From Fructobacillus apis (lineage in GTDB: Bacteria > Bacillota > Bacilli > Lactobacillales > Lactobacillaceae), in the NCBI RefSeq assembly GCF_023893635.1, contig NZ_JAMWYK010000001.1, positions 1 through 64,000 on the forward strand: a DNA stretch of 64,000 nucleotides, read 5' to 3'. Below, in pieces: positions 52,654 through 61,318 of this stretch (position 1 is its first letter; each line of letters opens with the position of its first letter). The notes beneath the pieces are model-generated. The model searched no databases. It was not told the DNA's origin and worked only from the letters and a program-made list of their open reading frames with translations. The position numbers and the translations under genes were made by a program.

Positions 52654-53338
52654 GGAAAACCTCCGAATCAATGGCTTCAATCCATTCTTTGACTTCCTGA
52701 TACTTAGGTAAGGCCGTCTGGCCGCTCTGTTCCAAGCGGTCGACGACCTGGGCGTAGCGGTCGCGTTCGTGCTGCCACTTTGCCTTGAAAATTGGTCCCT
52801 GTTTTTTGCGTAAGATTGGGCCAAAAGTCAAATCCGCCCGTGACAACGTTTGCTCGCCTGGACGAGCCACGATGATTTCATAGCGGTGACGGCCTTCGGC
52901 CACCATTTCCTCGTGCTGAATGGCATAACCGTTTTCAACCAACCAGGCGCGCAAGGCGTCCTGATCCGTATTCGGTTGCAAGACCAACTGCGGGAAAGTC
53001 CCCAATTCCTTCTTCGCGTCTAAAATCTTTTTGATGAGCAAACCACCCATCCCGGCAATCACGACAGAATGCACGTTGTCGTCCTTGCTCAACGCGGCCA
53101 AGCCATCGGCCAAACGACAGTCGATTCGGCTGCTCAGCCCTTGTGCACGAACCGTGCTCTTGGCGTTTTCGAGCGGTCCCTTCGCCACTTCACCGACGAT
53201 GGCTTCCGGACTCTTCTTTTGTTCGACCAAATAGGTCGCCAAGTAGGCGTGGTCGGAACCGATGTCAGCCATCTTGGCTTGGTCATCCACCAGGTTGGCG
53301 ACGGCTTCTAATCGTGGTGTGAGCTTAATTTGGGACAT
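52646..53338 (-). CDS. trmK: tRNA (adenine-N1-)-methyltransferase, position 22
   Basis: A 230-residue SAM-dependent enzyme that methylates A22 of tRNA. Seen: MADIGSDHAYLATYL (SAM loop), VAKGPLENAKSTV, and the signature VVIAGMGGLLIKKIL, followed by QPNTDQDALRAWLVENGY. A coiled-coil-like C-terminal part (KAKWQHERDRYAQVVDRLEQ) is typical. Start with AAGGAG. It heads the trmK-nif3-pepT unit behind TTGCCG-17-TATAAT, whose -35 lies within the last codons of mazF. Confidence 0.95.
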   Translation of the reverse strand: MSQIKLTPRLEAVANLVDDQAKMADIGSDHAYLATYLVEQKKSPEAIVGEVAKGPLENAKSTVRAQGLSSRIDCRLADGLAALSKDDNVHSVVIAGMGGLLIKKILDAKKELGTFPQLVLQPNTDQDALRAWLVENGYAIQHEEMVAEGRHRYEIIVARPGEQTLSRADLTFGPILRKKQGPIFKAKWQHERDRYAQVVDRLEQSGQTALPKYQEVKEWIEAIDSEVFHG

Positions 53339-53390
53339 GAAAGACTCCTTAAAATCAAAAGGTTGTAAACGAATTATTAGATTACTCTAA

Positions 53391-53419
53391 TTATACGGGT
53401 TCAAAACCTATTCGGCAAT
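53391..53419 (-). promoter_or_regulatory. Promoter of trmK, partly inside mazF
   Basis: Minus strand TTGCCG (53414-53419), a 17-nt spacer and TATAAT (53391-53396). The -35 is within the last codons of the mazF frame. Confidence 0.7.
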
Positions 53420-53797
53420 CCAATCAAGGGAAATAAAAAAAGCCCTAAGGGCTTTTTTATCGATGAGCGTACTGTCGACGTTTTGCTGCACCATCTGAAT
53501 CACCTGGTAGAATTCATTTTTCTTCAAAGTTTGAATGTAAACCGGATGTCTTTTGCTCAGATCAAAGGAATAAATTTGACTGGTATTAATCTGACCAATC
53601 ACTTGATAGCCCTTCAAATCGAATCGTGCCTTCCAATTTCGTAACTGACTGGTTATCGGAAGGAGAATGGCCATTTTCGTGACGCCATGGTAGTAATTCG
53701 TTGAAATCACAAGTGCAGGACGACGCTTTTTAATTTCAATTCCTAGTGCAGGGTCAAAGTCTACCCAGATAAGATTTCCCTGCTTCGGCCGGTACAT
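53408..53797 (-). CDS. mazF: MazF/PemK-type toxin endoribonuclease
   Basis: A 129-residue mRNA-cutting toxin. Family marks: QGNLIWVDFDPALGIEIKKRRPALVIS (the usual GSEQ replaced by GIEI), the catalytic Arg in this loop, LPITSQ and the Ser/Thr region QVIGQINTSQIYSFDLSK. The last 16 or so residues (KKALRAFF...) are encoded by the terminator hairpin at 53436-53459, so the original stop may have been lost. It lies 2 nt after the antitoxin stop, as expected for a toxin-antitoxin pair. Confidence 0.9.
   Translation of the reverse strand: MYRPKQGNLIWVDFDPALGIEIKKRRPALVISTNYYHGVTKMAILLPITSQLRNWKARFDLKGYQVIGQINTSQIYSFDLSKRHPVYIQTLKKNEFYQVIQMVQQNVDSTLIDKKALRAFFISLDWIAE
53436..53459 (-). terminator. Terminator hairpin inside the mazF reading frame
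   Basis: AAAAAAAGCCC (53436-53446) pairs with GGGCTTTTTT (53450-53459); on the minus strand this reads AAAAAAGCCC TTA GGGCTTTTTTT. It lies 26 nt before the mazF stop codon, so transcripts ending here have no stop codon for mazF. Confidence 0.75.
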
Positions 53798-53799
53798 GA

Positions 53800-54021
53800 C
53801 TATTCTCCAATTTCGGATTCGAAAAAGGAAATTGGGTCTTCCCCTTCGTATTCGCTTCCTGGAGCTGAGTCCGCAAACTTAAAAGGGACCCTTGGCGACA
53901 AAATCAGCGTTCCGTCCCCCTCTTCGAAGACAACATACTGACTACCCGCTGTGAGATTGAGTTCTTCTGGCAACGTTAAGGTATAGGAATCACCGTGTTC
54001 ACGTAAAGTTGTAACCGTCAT
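53800..54021 (-). CDS. mazE: MazE-type antitoxin (AbrB fold)
   Basis: A 73-residue protein starting at the ATG at 54021 after ACAGGAGGA. The N-terminal half is a SpoVT/AbrB-like DNA-binding fold (TTLREHGDSYTLTLPEELNL), and the acidic tail (SAPGSEYEGEDPISFFESEIGE) would wrap the toxin. It should neutralise MazF and repress their shared promoter, probably between 54022 and 54070. Gene order antitoxin-toxin is standard. Confidence 0.88.
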   Translation of the reverse strand: MTVTTLREHGDSYTLTLPEELNLTAGSQYVVFEEGDGTLILSPRVPFKFADSAPGSEYEGEDPISFFESEIGE

Positions 54022-54105
54022 TTCAAATCCTCCTGTTTTTTCTTTTATTATACGGTCACCCCCAGCCAATCCCCTATAGCCCTGTCCTAACTAACATTTA
54101 GGCAA

Positions 54106-54128
54106 CAAAAAAAGCCGTTTCCGGCCTT
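54106..54128 (-). terminator. Terminator of the cca-rnhB unit
   Basis: On the minus strand AAGGCCG pairs with CGGCTTT around GAAA, then a T-run. Confidence 0.7.
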
Positions 54129-54132
54129 CATT

Positions 54133-54903
54133 TTAATCATTTTCAAGTAACTTTTTAACTGGCGCAAAAGTTCTGCGGTGGATGGGACATGGCCCCAACT
54201 TCGCCAACCCTTCCATGTGCGCCTTGGTGCCGTAACCATCGTTTTGTGAAAAGCCGTAACCAGGGTATTCCTTGTCATAGGCCTTCATCAACGAATCACG
54301 GGTCACCTTGGCAAGGATGGAAGCCGCACCGATGGAATTAGAGCGGGCGTCACCCTTGATGAGAGACTGCTGCTGGATGGGCAGGTCAACGTTCATGGCG
54401 TCGACGAGCATGTAATCAGCGGGCACGTCCATGGCCAAAACTGCCTGCTTCATGGCTTCACGACTGGCCTGGTAGATATTGATTTCGTCGATGCGAGCGG
54501 CGTCAACGATTCCGATGCCGTAGTCAATGGCCTGTTCCTTGATTTTCGAAACGAGGTCGTCTCGGACTTTTTCGGAAAGCTGCTTGGAGTCGATGACACC
54601 GTAGACGTCGAAGTCGGCTGGTAAAATCACCGCTGCCGCGACAACGGGCCCCGCAAGCGGTCCCCTACCAACTTCATCAATGCCGGCTATCGCCTGAAAA
54701 CCCTGCTCCCACAATTCAGACTCGAAGCTAAAGCGGGTCATGAAGTCAGCCTTCAATTTGGCCTTCTTCTCCAGGCGCTTGTCGTAGCTCGCAAGCGCGG
54801 TCTTTACGCCGGCTCGCTCGTCTAAACGCCAAGCGGCCAAAGTTGATTCGGTAACGTTCTCTTCTTTTAAAGCAGCCTTAATCGCCGCAATCGTCTCAGT
54901 CAT
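54133..54903 (-). CDS. rnhB: Ribonuclease HII
   Basis: A 256-residue RNase that removes ribonucleotides from DNA. Seen: GIDEVGRGPLAGPVVAAAVIL with the first catalytic Asp-Glu (about residues 73-75), VSKIKEQAIDYGIGIVDAARIDEINI, MLVDAMNVDLP and ARSNSIGAASILAKVTRD. The N-terminal region of about 70 residues, before the core, is usual for the Gram-positive type. It overlaps rbgA by 8 nt. Confidence 0.96.
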   Translation of the reverse strand: MTETIAAIKAALKEENVTESTLAAWRLDERAGVKTALASYDKRLEKKAKLKADFMTRFSFESELWEQGFQAIAGIDEVGRGPLAGPVVAAAVILPADFDVYGVIDSKQLSEKVRDDLVSKIKEQAIDYGIGIVDAARIDEINIYQASREAMKQAVLAMDVPADYMLVDAMNVDLPIQQQSLIKGDARSNSIGAASILAKVTRDSLMKAYDKEYPGYGFSQNDGYGTKAHMEGLAKLGPCPIHRRTFAPVKKLLEND

Positions 54904-55744
54904 GTTCGTGATCCAGGGTGTAGCGGCCCAGTTTACCTGAGCGGAGGTCGTTTAGCATCCTGACGGCTGCCTTGTCGTAGTCATCCTTAAAGCCGAGCTT
55001 CGAAGTGATTTCCAAGAGCACCTCGACGTCGGTCATGGTGTCAAAGGCGTCGTCAGCTAAGTGGTAGCGGTCGACAACGGCCTGTGGGTTATAACCACGG
55101 TAAAAGGCCAACAAAGCTAAAGCCGCGTCATCAGTGGCAAAGATGGTGTCCTTGATGGCACCGGTCAAAGCCAATCGCTGACCAGTCTTTGGGTCTTCAA
55201 ACTTTGGCCAGAGGACACCTGGTGAGTCCAAAATTTCAAGACCAGTTGACGTCTTTAACCAGGCGACCTTCTTCGTGACACCAGGCTTGTTAGCCGTGAT
55301 GGCCACGTTCTTTTGCACCAAGTGGTTCAGCAAAGTGGACTTCCCGACGTTTGGAATTCCGGCCAACATCACGCGGATGGGACGGTCGTGAATCCCCTTC
55401 TCTTCTTGGGCGGCAATTTTATCCGCCAAGATATCCTTGGCCTTCTTTGACATGACCTGCGCGGTCTTAGGTCCACGCGTGTCCAAAACAGCCACGTGGA
55501 GGCCCTGCTTTTCAAAGTAGTTCTTCCAAGCCGTGGTTTCTTTAGGATCCGCCAAGTCCGCCTTGGTCAAAACAAGCAGACGTGGTTTATCACCAATCAG
55601 CTTATCCACTTCGGGATTTCTTGATGAAAGTGGCAAACGGGCGTCTACCAATTCAAACACAATATCGACCAGGGAAAGGTTTTCACGCATCAAGCGGAAA
55701 GCCTTGGCCATGTGGCCTGGATACCATTGAATATTCTTTCCCAT
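54896..55744 (-). CDS. rbgA: Ribosome biogenesis GTPase RbgA (YlqF)
   Basis: A 282-residue circularly permuted GTPase for late 50S assembly. The G motifs come in the order G4 (TKADLAD), G5 (VLDTRGP), G1 ([15 protein letters not shown]), then G3 (DSPGVLWP). The start MGKNIQWYPGHMAKAFR is characteristic. The C-terminal ANTAR-like helical domain is present. AAAGGAA site upstream. It is paired with rnhB, a very common order in Firmicutes. Confidence 0.97.
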   Translation of the reverse strand: MGKNIQWYPGHMAKAFRLMRENLSLVDIVFELVDARLPLSSRNPEVDKLIGDKPRLLVLTKADLADPKETTAWKNYFEKQGLHVAVLDTRGPKTAQVMSKKAKDILADKIAAQEEKGIHDRPIRVMLAGIPNVGKSTLLNHLVQKNVAITANKPGVTKKVAWLKTSTGLEILDSPGVLWPKFEDPKTGQRLALTGAIKDTIFATDDAALALLAFYRGYNPQAVVDRYHLADDAFDTMTDVEVLLEITSKLGFKDDYDKAAVRMLNDLRSGKLGRYTLDHEHD

Positions 55745-55760
55745 CGAAATTCCTTTCTAA

Positions 55761-55988
55761 CTAACGAGAAGCCTGGTACTCGGCCCAGGCTTCATCAAAA
55801 ATCGTCATGGACATCAGGTAGGATGCTGATGTCTCTAAGTATTCGGACAGTTCGTCAAAATCCATGGACTGCTTTGGAAAAGCGGGGTCCAAAAAGGCGT
55901 TGTTGGCGAATTGTTGGATTTCAGTTGCGGCAACTGCATTGCGGTTGGTCATGAGCCAACCGTAAAAGCTCCGTGATTTACTGGGCAT
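55761..55988 (-). CDS. yozE: YozE-family (UPF0346) protein
   Basis: A 75-residue protein with the YozE/SAM-like pattern: SFYGWLMTNRN at the start, then helices with FANNAFLDPAFPKQSMDFDELSEYLE, ending FDEAWAEYQ. Function not known. The start overlaps the ypmS end by 11 nt; GGAG upstream serves it. It lies between ypmS and rbgA in the same unit. Confidence 0.92.
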   Translation of the reverse strand: MPSKSRSFYGWLMTNRNAVAATEIQQFANNAFLDPAFPKQSMDFDELSEYLETSASYLMSMTIFDEAWAEYQASR

Positions 55989-56553
55989 TCTTCATTACTC
56001 CGGTAAAGTTAAATTTGTTGTCTTGTAAGTTCAATTCTGAAGCGCGAATTGACCAAGAATTCTTCTTGGTTAACTGCGTCAAATCCAAAGCGATTTGCTT
56101 TTGGTCCGGTTGGACTTGAACGCCCTTTGGACCAGAATACATTTCCTTCACGTAACCCAAGGCCACGTTGACTGGCAAGTCGAGCTTCCCGAGTTCAACC
56201 TTTTGCACGTCCATGATGACGTTGCCGCCTTCGGCAACCTTAGGCAACATCGTCAACTTCGTGTCCAGCTTTTGGCCGTAAATCTTAACCGTACCAGAAG
56301 CCGTCACGTTGTCTTGGTTCACCTTGAAGTCGAATTGACCGTTTGACTGTTCGTTTAAGTACGTCTTGGCTAAGGCGTTCAATTGGTCACGGTTCAGTGA
56401 CAAGTCAACGGTTGTTTCGTTTTGCTTAGGCTGTGAGACAAAGCTCGTGCGCGTTGGCACCATGGCCAAGTAGGCCGTGTAGGCACCACCAGCCAGGATA
56501 GCGACAATTAATAACCAAAATAAGAAAAACCAAATCGAACGACGTTTCTTCAT
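55978..56553 (-). CDS. ypmS: YpmS-family (DUF2140) membrane-anchored protein
   Basis: A 191-residue protein with one N-terminal helix (residues 6-30) after a basic MKKRRS start and a long extracytoplasmic part. VDLSLNRDQLNALAKTYLNE, then GKLDLPVNVALGYVKEMY, match DUF2140/YpmS. Function unknown. In the cca-folA-degV unit, 12 nt after degV. Confidence 0.9.
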   Translation of the reverse strand: MKKRRSIWFFLFWLLIVAILAGGAYTAYLAMVPTRTSFVSQPKQNETTVDLSLNRDQLNALAKTYLNEQSNGQFDFKVNQDNVTASGTVKIYGQKLDTKLTMLPKVAEGGNVIMDVQKVELGKLDLPVNVALGYVKEMYSGPKGVQVQPDQKQIALDLTQLTKKNSWSIRASELNLQDNKFNFTGVMKNAQ

Positions 56554-56565
56554 GACAGCCTCTTT

Positions 56566-57420
56566 TTAATCTTCTGCTTCAAACAAAATAGCCAAGCAAC
56601 CCATCCCCGTGTGCGTCGCAATCAATGGTGAGGCGACCATCACTTCGATGTTTACATCAGGCCAGATGGTGTTTAGTTCATCGGCCATGGCTTGTGCTTC
56701 TTCGGGGATACCCGTGTGGGTCACACCGATTGAAAGCATCTTTTTCTTGGTCTTCATCTCGTCAACGACCTTTTGGTTGAAGGCCTTGATGGTCTTCATT
56801 CCGCGGCCCTTCACGACGACGTCGACCTTTCCTTCGTCGTCGACCTTGGCTCCGACCTTGATATTCAAGACGTTACCAATGAGCCCCTGTGTCTTAGACA
56901 AACGACCACCGGCAACCATGTTGTCGAGTGAACGGAATGACAAGTAGATGTGCGTCTTTGAACGGGCATCTTCAGCTGCGGCGATAACTTCTTCTAAGCT
57001 ACCACCCTCGGCCGCAACCCGAGCAGCCGCAAGGACCACAAAGGCTTCGGCTTGATCGGCTTGGCGAGTGTCAAACGTTTCCACGTTCCCCTTGACCAAA
57101 GCACCAGCTTGGCGGGCGGCGTTCACCGTTCCAGACAAACCGGATGAGATGTGCATGGACAAGATGTCCATTTCAGGGTCTTCCTTCAAGCATTCTTCGT
57201 ATGTTTCTTGGAACACACCGATGGATGGTTGAGAAGTTTGTGGTAAGTTCTGGCTCTTTTCCATCTTGTCCAAGAACTCTTCTGGTGTAATCGTCACACC
57301 GTCCTGGTAGATTGTGTCATCGATTTGAACAGTGAGGGGCACGATCTTAATGTCGTACTTTTCCAACTCTTCCTTCGTGAACTTTGCACCAGAATCGGTA
57401 ACAATTTTAACCTTCGTCAT
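56566..57420 (-). CDS. degV: DegV-family fatty-acid-binding protein
   Basis: A 284-residue protein with the DegV start KIVTDSGAKFTKEELEKYDIKIVPL and the lipid-contact residues in TSQPS and SMHISSGLSGTVNAARQA. Related proteins (FakB) present bound fatty acids to the kinase FakA. No FakA gene is visible in the window. It overlaps folA by 14 nt; TAGGAGG lies upstream. Confidence 0.95.
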   Translation of the reverse strand: MTKVKIVTDSGAKFTKEELEKYDIKIVPLTVQIDDTIYQDGVTITPEEFLDKMEKSQNLPQTSQPSIGVFQETYEECLKEDPEMDILSMHISSGLSGTVNAARQAGALVKGNVETFDTRQADQAEAFVVLAAARVAAEGGSLEEVIAAAEDARSKTHIYLSFRSLDNMVAGGRLSKTQGLIGNVLNIKVGAKVDDEGKVDVVVKGRGMKTIKAFNQKVVDEMKTKKKMLSIGVTHTGIPEEAQAMADELNTIWPDVNIEVMVASPLIATHTGMGCLAILFEAED

Positions 57421-57931
57421 GACTGCCTCCTAATGGCTTTCGTTTATACAATAAGAATTCAATGGCTTGCCCGTTGTCCTCGTCTTTTTGAGAGGAAACG
57501 AGTTCGAAAGACGCGTTGTCGACTGGCTCGACAAAGGTATCCCCGTCAAAGTCACCGGCGACCTTTGTGATGGACAGTTCCGTTGCGATTGGCATCAGGG
57601 ACTTGTAGAGGGTTGCCCCTCCGGCCACGGTGACCAAGCGTTCGGACGTTAACTCCGCGTCGATGAGGTTTTGCAACTCACGGAGGGAGTGCACAACCGT
57701 CACCTCTTCATAACCGGGGTCGAAGTCGAGCTGGGTGCTCAAAACGACCATCTTCCGTTTTGGTAAGGGGCGCCCGATGGATTCCCATGTAGCACGTCCC
57801 ATTACCATTGTAGAATTGATGGTCTCTTTTTTAAAGTGGGCCAAGTCCTTTGGCAGGCGCCAAGGTAGTGTGCCGTCTTTACCGATGGCGTACTTGTCGT
57901 CTTCAGCCCAGACCATTCGAACTGTCTTCAT
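57407..57931 (-). CDS. folA: Dihydrofolate reductase
   Basis: A 174-residue enzyme that reduces dihydrofolate with NADPH. Seen: VWAEDDKYAIGKDGTLPWRLPKDLAHFKKET (active-site loop and Asp replaced position at L28-type W/L-P-W), MGRATWESIGRPLPKRKMVVLS and VAGGATLY. The N-terminal ATG follows the cca stop codon directly, and the AAGGAGG is inside cca. A trimethoprim target in relatives; nothing suggests resistance changes that I can judge by eye. Confidence 0.96.
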   Translation of the reverse strand: MKTVRMVWAEDDKYAIGKDGTLPWRLPKDLAHFKKETINSTMVMGRATWESIGRPLPKRKMVVLSTQLDFDPGYEEVTVVHSLRELQNLIDAELTSERLVTVAGGATLYKSLMPIATELSITKVAGDFDGDTFVEPVDNASFELVSSQKDEDNGQAIEFLLYKRKPLGGSHDEG

Positions 57932-59134
57932 TTAGGCCTCCTTTGTAAAGGCGCGAATCGCCTCTGCATCGTTGTCTAATTCATTTAGAACAACAGCGTG
58001 TTCAATTTGTTTTAAGAGATTGCCCAAAGCGGGCCCTGGCGTGGCCAGGCCCTCTTTGATTAACTGTCCCCCGTTCAAGGCGAGCTCGCGTGGTGAACGG
58101 ATGGCCAGGCTTGAAAGGGTTTCTCGTACTCGCGTTCGCACTGCTTCGTCTACCTCGAGGATGGCGAGGGCTTCGACCAGTGCATCTGACAGGTCGTTTA
58201 CCCGGTACAGGTCCCAGACCGTTGCCTTTTCAGGTGCTTGTACGATCGGTGCCAGACGGGTCACCGTTCCCATAATTTCACGGGAAAGCTTGTAGCTATG
58301 AAGCTCCTTTTGGAGTTCGTCGGCTGATAAGCCAGCGGTGCCGAGGTACAAAAGCCAGCAAACAGGTAGTGTCTTTGGCTGTTTCTTATCGAGGTGTTTA
58401 GCCAAGTGCAAGACGTGCTCGGCACTCATCATTCCCGCTTCACCCGGCATGTGACTGAGCAAATCGACGTCGACGAGGTCGCGCAAGCCATCCCCGGCCG
58501 CCTGTCCCATCAGAAGCTTTTCGAACTCCACCTGGATACGTTCAATGGCGATCTTCTCCAAGTTCGGTGCGAGGTCCTTCAGGGCGTCCCGCGTCTTCTC
58601 TTCAATGCTGAAGCCGAGCTTGGAAGCGAAGCGCAAGGCACGCATCATGCGGAGCGCGTCTTCAGTAAAGCGCTCGTGGGCGACACCAACGGCCTTGATT
58701 TGCTTGTGCTTCAAATCGGTGAGGCCGTCAAAGTGGTCAATGACATCCCCGTTTGCCGCGAGGGCAAAGGCGTTGATGGTGAAGTCACGGCGCTTCAGGT
58801 CTTCGGACAAAGAACGAACAAAAGTCACGGAATCGGGACGACGGAAGTCCGTGTAGGTGGATTCCGTACGGAAGGTCGTGATTTCGTAGCCTTCACCGTG
58901 GTCTAAGACCATGACGGTTCCGTGCTGAATGCCGGTGTCGACCGTCTTTTGGAAGATTTCTTTAATCTCCTTGGGGTAGGCGGACGAAGCGATGTCGACG
59001 TCATGGATGGCCTGGCCTAAGATCATGTCCCGAACGCATCCGCCGACAAAATAAGCCTCGAAACCGGCATCGTTGATTTTTTCTAGGATGGGCTTTGCAG
59101 CCTCTAATTCACTCGGTACTTGATCAAAGTGCAT
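57932..59134 (-). CDS. cca: CCA-adding enzyme
   Basis: A 400-residue tRNA nucleotidyltransferase that builds or repairs the 3' CCA end. Seen: YFVGGCVRDMILGQAIHDVDIASSAYP with catalytic Asp pair (DVD), RRDFTINAFALAANGDVIDHFDG, and EDALRMMRALRFASKLGFSIE. Length is normal for the class II Gram-positive form. First gene of cca-folA-degV-ypmS-yozE-rbgA-rnhB; the start has GAGGTG. Confidence 0.97.
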   Translation of the reverse strand: MHFDQVPSELEAAKPILEKINDAGFEAYFVGGCVRDMILGQAIHDVDIASSAYPKEIKEIFQKTVDTGIQHGTVMVLDHGEGYEITTFRTESTYTDFRRPDSVTFVRSLSEDLKRRDFTINAFALAANGDVIDHFDGLTDLKHKQIKAVGVAHERFTEDALRMMRALRFASKLGFSIEEKTRDALKDLAPNLEKIAIERIQVEFEKLLMGQAAGDGLRDLVDVDLLSHMPGEAGMMSAEHVLHLAKHLDKKQPKTLPVCWLLYLGTAGLSADELQKELHSYKLSREIMGTVTRLAPIVQAPEKATVWDLYRVNDLSDALVEALAILEVDEAVRTRVRETLSSLAIRSPRELALNGGQLIKEGLATPGPALGNLLKQIEHAVVLNELDNDAEAIRAFTKEA

Positions 59135-59212
59135 TTGGTCACCTCATGTTGGAAATTACACTACCTCTTATCTTAGCAAGAATTCTAGTCAAATGCACGC
59201 TGCTGGTCATGA

Positions 59213-59236
59213 AAAAACGGCAGCCCGAAGGCTGCC
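59213..59236 (-). terminator. Terminator of the TPR gene
   Basis: GGCAGCC (59219-59225) pairs with GGCTGCC (59230-59236), followed by six T residues on the minus strand. Confidence 0.85.
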
Positions 59237-59238
59237 TT

Positions 59239-59316
59239 AAAACGTGATGCCCCATTTCAAAACGACGTGTCCAACGACCAAGTTGCACGTCTCATTCCAA
59301 GTTCGAACGCGAACGC
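59239..59316. repeat. Degenerate ~20-nt units after the TPR gene stop codon
   Basis: Four weakly similar units (59239-59258, 59259-59279, 59280-59298, 59299-59316), each starting AA(A/G)(A/T) and containing a CG(T)-rich middle, fill the space between terminator and stop codon. Similar in size and position to the array at 28652-28739, but far less regular. Confidence 0.35.
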
Positions 59317-60579
59317 TTAGAATTCTAGGTCAGCGAGACGTTCCGCAAGGTCGAAGTCATCGGGGTTCAACGCGACCACCTTCTCCAAGGTTGCCTTTTC
59401 ATCCTTCACCGCACCGGTTTCGTGGTAGAAGTCGGCGAGGTCTTGTAGGAACTCGATGTTTTGTGGGTAGTCGACCTTGGCGGCTTCGAAGAACTCCTTA
59501 GCTTTTTCGTCGTCTTCCAAGGCGTGGTAGGCACGACCAAGGTCCCAGTTGAACTTTGGATCAACAAGGTCCTTGTCCTTGGCCTGCTTAATCAAAGCAA
59601 CCACGGCGTCCATGTCGTGCAAGGCCAAGTGGAAGTCCGCAAAGGACAGGATGGTCGTGATGTCCATGTCGTCAAGTGAGAGTGACTTCTCGAAGTATTC
59701 CTTTGCGAGATCGTCTTCTTGCATTCGGAAGGCCAAGTCGGCGGCCAAACGGAACAATAATGGATTCGTTTGATCGTATGAAATACCCGCTTGGTAAGTT
59801 TGAAGGGCTTGCTTTTGTTCCTGCTTCTTTTCTTGGCTTTGTCCAAGTAATGGATAGACCGATGTGTAGTGTGGGTCTTGGTCCAAGATGTCTTCGTACA
59901 ACTCGATGGCCTTGTCGACATCCCCTTGTTCTTGGTACAAAAAGGCCAACTGGAATTTCGTGTCGATGGTTAAGTCAACGGGCTTAATCTGTTCAAGGTA
60001 AGCAATGGCGTTATCAACGTTTCCGACCGCGGCGTAGGCCGTACCGATGCGGGCAGCCAAATCAACTTGAGCGATGTGTCGTTGACCCTGTAACAAGAGG
60101 CCACGGTACAAGGCAATGGCCTTGTTGTACTCCCCCGTTGAGAAGTAGAACTCACCGAGCGCAAAGGCCACGATTGGTTCTTCAGGGGCGAGTTCACGTG
60201 CCTTCTTTAATGACAACTCAGCGGATTCATTCAACCCTTCTTGTTGGTAGAGGTCGGCCTTCACCATCAAAGCTTGTAAGTAGGCTTCGGAATCCGGACT
60301 GATTTGTGCCAGGTAATCCTGTGCTTCTTCCAGCTTATCTTCTTCGATAGCCATTTCAGCCAAGGCGGACTTCAACTGGTCTTCGTCCGGGTACTTTTCT
60401 AAGAGGTGCTTATAAGCGGTTTTGGATTCATCCACAAAACCCATGGCGTAAAGATCTTCTGCCAATGAGAAAACCATGTCGTCGTCATCTTCTTTCAAAG
60501 AGGAAACAAAGGCGGCCTTGGCCTTTTCAACCTGGCCGAGCCGCAAAGCGGCTAACATTTCTTCTGCGTAATTCGTCAT
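59317..60579 (-). CDS. Tetratricopeptide-repeat protein
   Basis: A 420-residue soluble protein made almost entirely of TPR helices, about eleven units; clear ones are AFALGEFYFSTGEYNKAIALY, KFQLAFLYQEQGDVDKAIELYEDIL and WDLGRAYHALEDDEKAKEFFEAA. Very acidic. No signal peptide or other domain. TPR proteins usually act as scaffolds; relatives (YpiA-like) occur in Firmicutes without a firm role. It is the single gene upstream of cca. Confidence 0.92.
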   Translation of the reverse strand: MTNYAEEMLAALRLGQVEKAKAAFVSSLKEDDDDMVFSLAEDLYAMGFVDESKTAYKHLLEKYPDEDQLKSALAEMAIEEDKLEEAQDYLAQISPDSEAYLQALMVKADLYQQEGLNESAELSLKKARELAPEEPIVAFALGEFYFSTGEYNKAIALYRGLLLQGQRHIAQVDLAARIGTAYAAVGNVDNAIAYLEQIKPVDLTIDTKFQLAFLYQEQGDVDKAIELYEDILDQDPHYTSVYPLLGQSQEKKQEQKQALQTYQAGISYDQTNPLLFRLAADLAFRMQEDDLAKEYFEKSLSLDDMDITTILSFADFHLALHDMDAVVALIKQAKDKDLVDPKFNWDLGRAYHALEDDEKAKEFFEAAKVDYPQNIEFLQDLADFYHETGAVKDEKATLEKVVALNPDDFDLAERLADLEF

Positions 60580-60669
60580 GAAAACACCTTTCCAAACTCT
60601 GTTTTATCAATACTCTATTATACTAAGCACTCTTCAAAAGCACAAAATAAAGCTGGTCATAATTTCAAT

Positions 60670-60697
60670 TTCGCAATAGACCAATTCGTGCTAGAAT
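60670..60697 (+). promoter_or_regulatory. Promoter of the Ada/AraC gene
   Basis: TTCGCA (60670-60675), a 16-nt spacer and TAGAAT (60692-60697) with an extended TGC before it. Confidence 0.55.
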
Positions 60698-60755
60698 AAA
60701 TTTATTGGCATTTTTCTTTAAACCAAAATTTTAGATTTTTTAGAAAGGACAAGCG

Positions 60756-61304
60756 ATGTACTCACTTACTAAAAAACGTTGGCAAGCCATCCACGAAAAA
60801 GACGCTTCTTACGACGGTGAGTTCATCTACGGGATTTTAGACGACCACCGGGTCTGCTGCCCTTCCTGTCCAAAAGAACAGAGTTGTGTTCCAGAAGAGG
60901 TTGAAATCTTCAAGACGACCGATGAAGCTTTATTCGAAGGCTTCATCCCCTGCCCTGAATGTCACCCCTTCGGTGATTTAACCGATAAAGAGAAGCTCGT
61001 CTACGACGTGAAAGTATACTTGGCACACAACTACCAAAAGCGATTGACCCTTGAATCAATCGCCGAGGAATTTGAGGTTTCAAGCGGTGTCTTGCACCGC
61101 GCCTTCATGTCCGCAACAGAAGAAAGCCCACAGGCTTACCTCGTTCGCCTTCGCATGTACCATGCAAAGAAGCGCTTGAAGGAAACAAACGAAGGTGTTG
61201 CCGTCATTGGATTAAAGGTTGGTATCCCAAACCTCTCCTACTTCAACACGGTCTTCAAGCAACAAGTTGGTATGACGGCTGTTCAATACCGAAAGCAAGG
61301 CTAA
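60756..61304 (+). CDS. adaA: Ada-type metal-binding domain fused to an AraC regulator
   Basis: A 182-residue protein. Residues 1-72 form the Ada zinc domain: WQAIHEKDASYDGEFIYGIL, then the four cysteines in VCCPSC and IPCPEC. In Ada this domain repairs methyl phosphotriesters by moving the methyl to a Cys, which turns on DNA binding. Residues 85-182 are an AraC helix-turn-helix pair (LTLESIAEEFEVSSGVLHRAF, VAVIGLKVGIPNLSYFNTVF). It matches AdaA of Bacillus. No alkyl-transferase gene (ogt/adaB) is adjacent. It ends in a terminator. The next gene could be a target, but this is not shown. Confidence 0.88.
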   Translation: MYSLTKKRWQAIHEKDASYDGEFIYGILDDHRVCCPSCPKEQSCVPEEVEIFKTTDEALFEGFIPCPECHPFGDLTDKEKLVYDVKVYLAHNYQKRLTLESIAEEFEVSSGVLHRAFMSATEESPQAYLVRLRMYHAKKRLKETNEGVAVIGLKVGIPNLSYFNTVFKQQVGMTAVQYRKQG

Positions 61305-61318
61305 GGCCACCATTTGCA

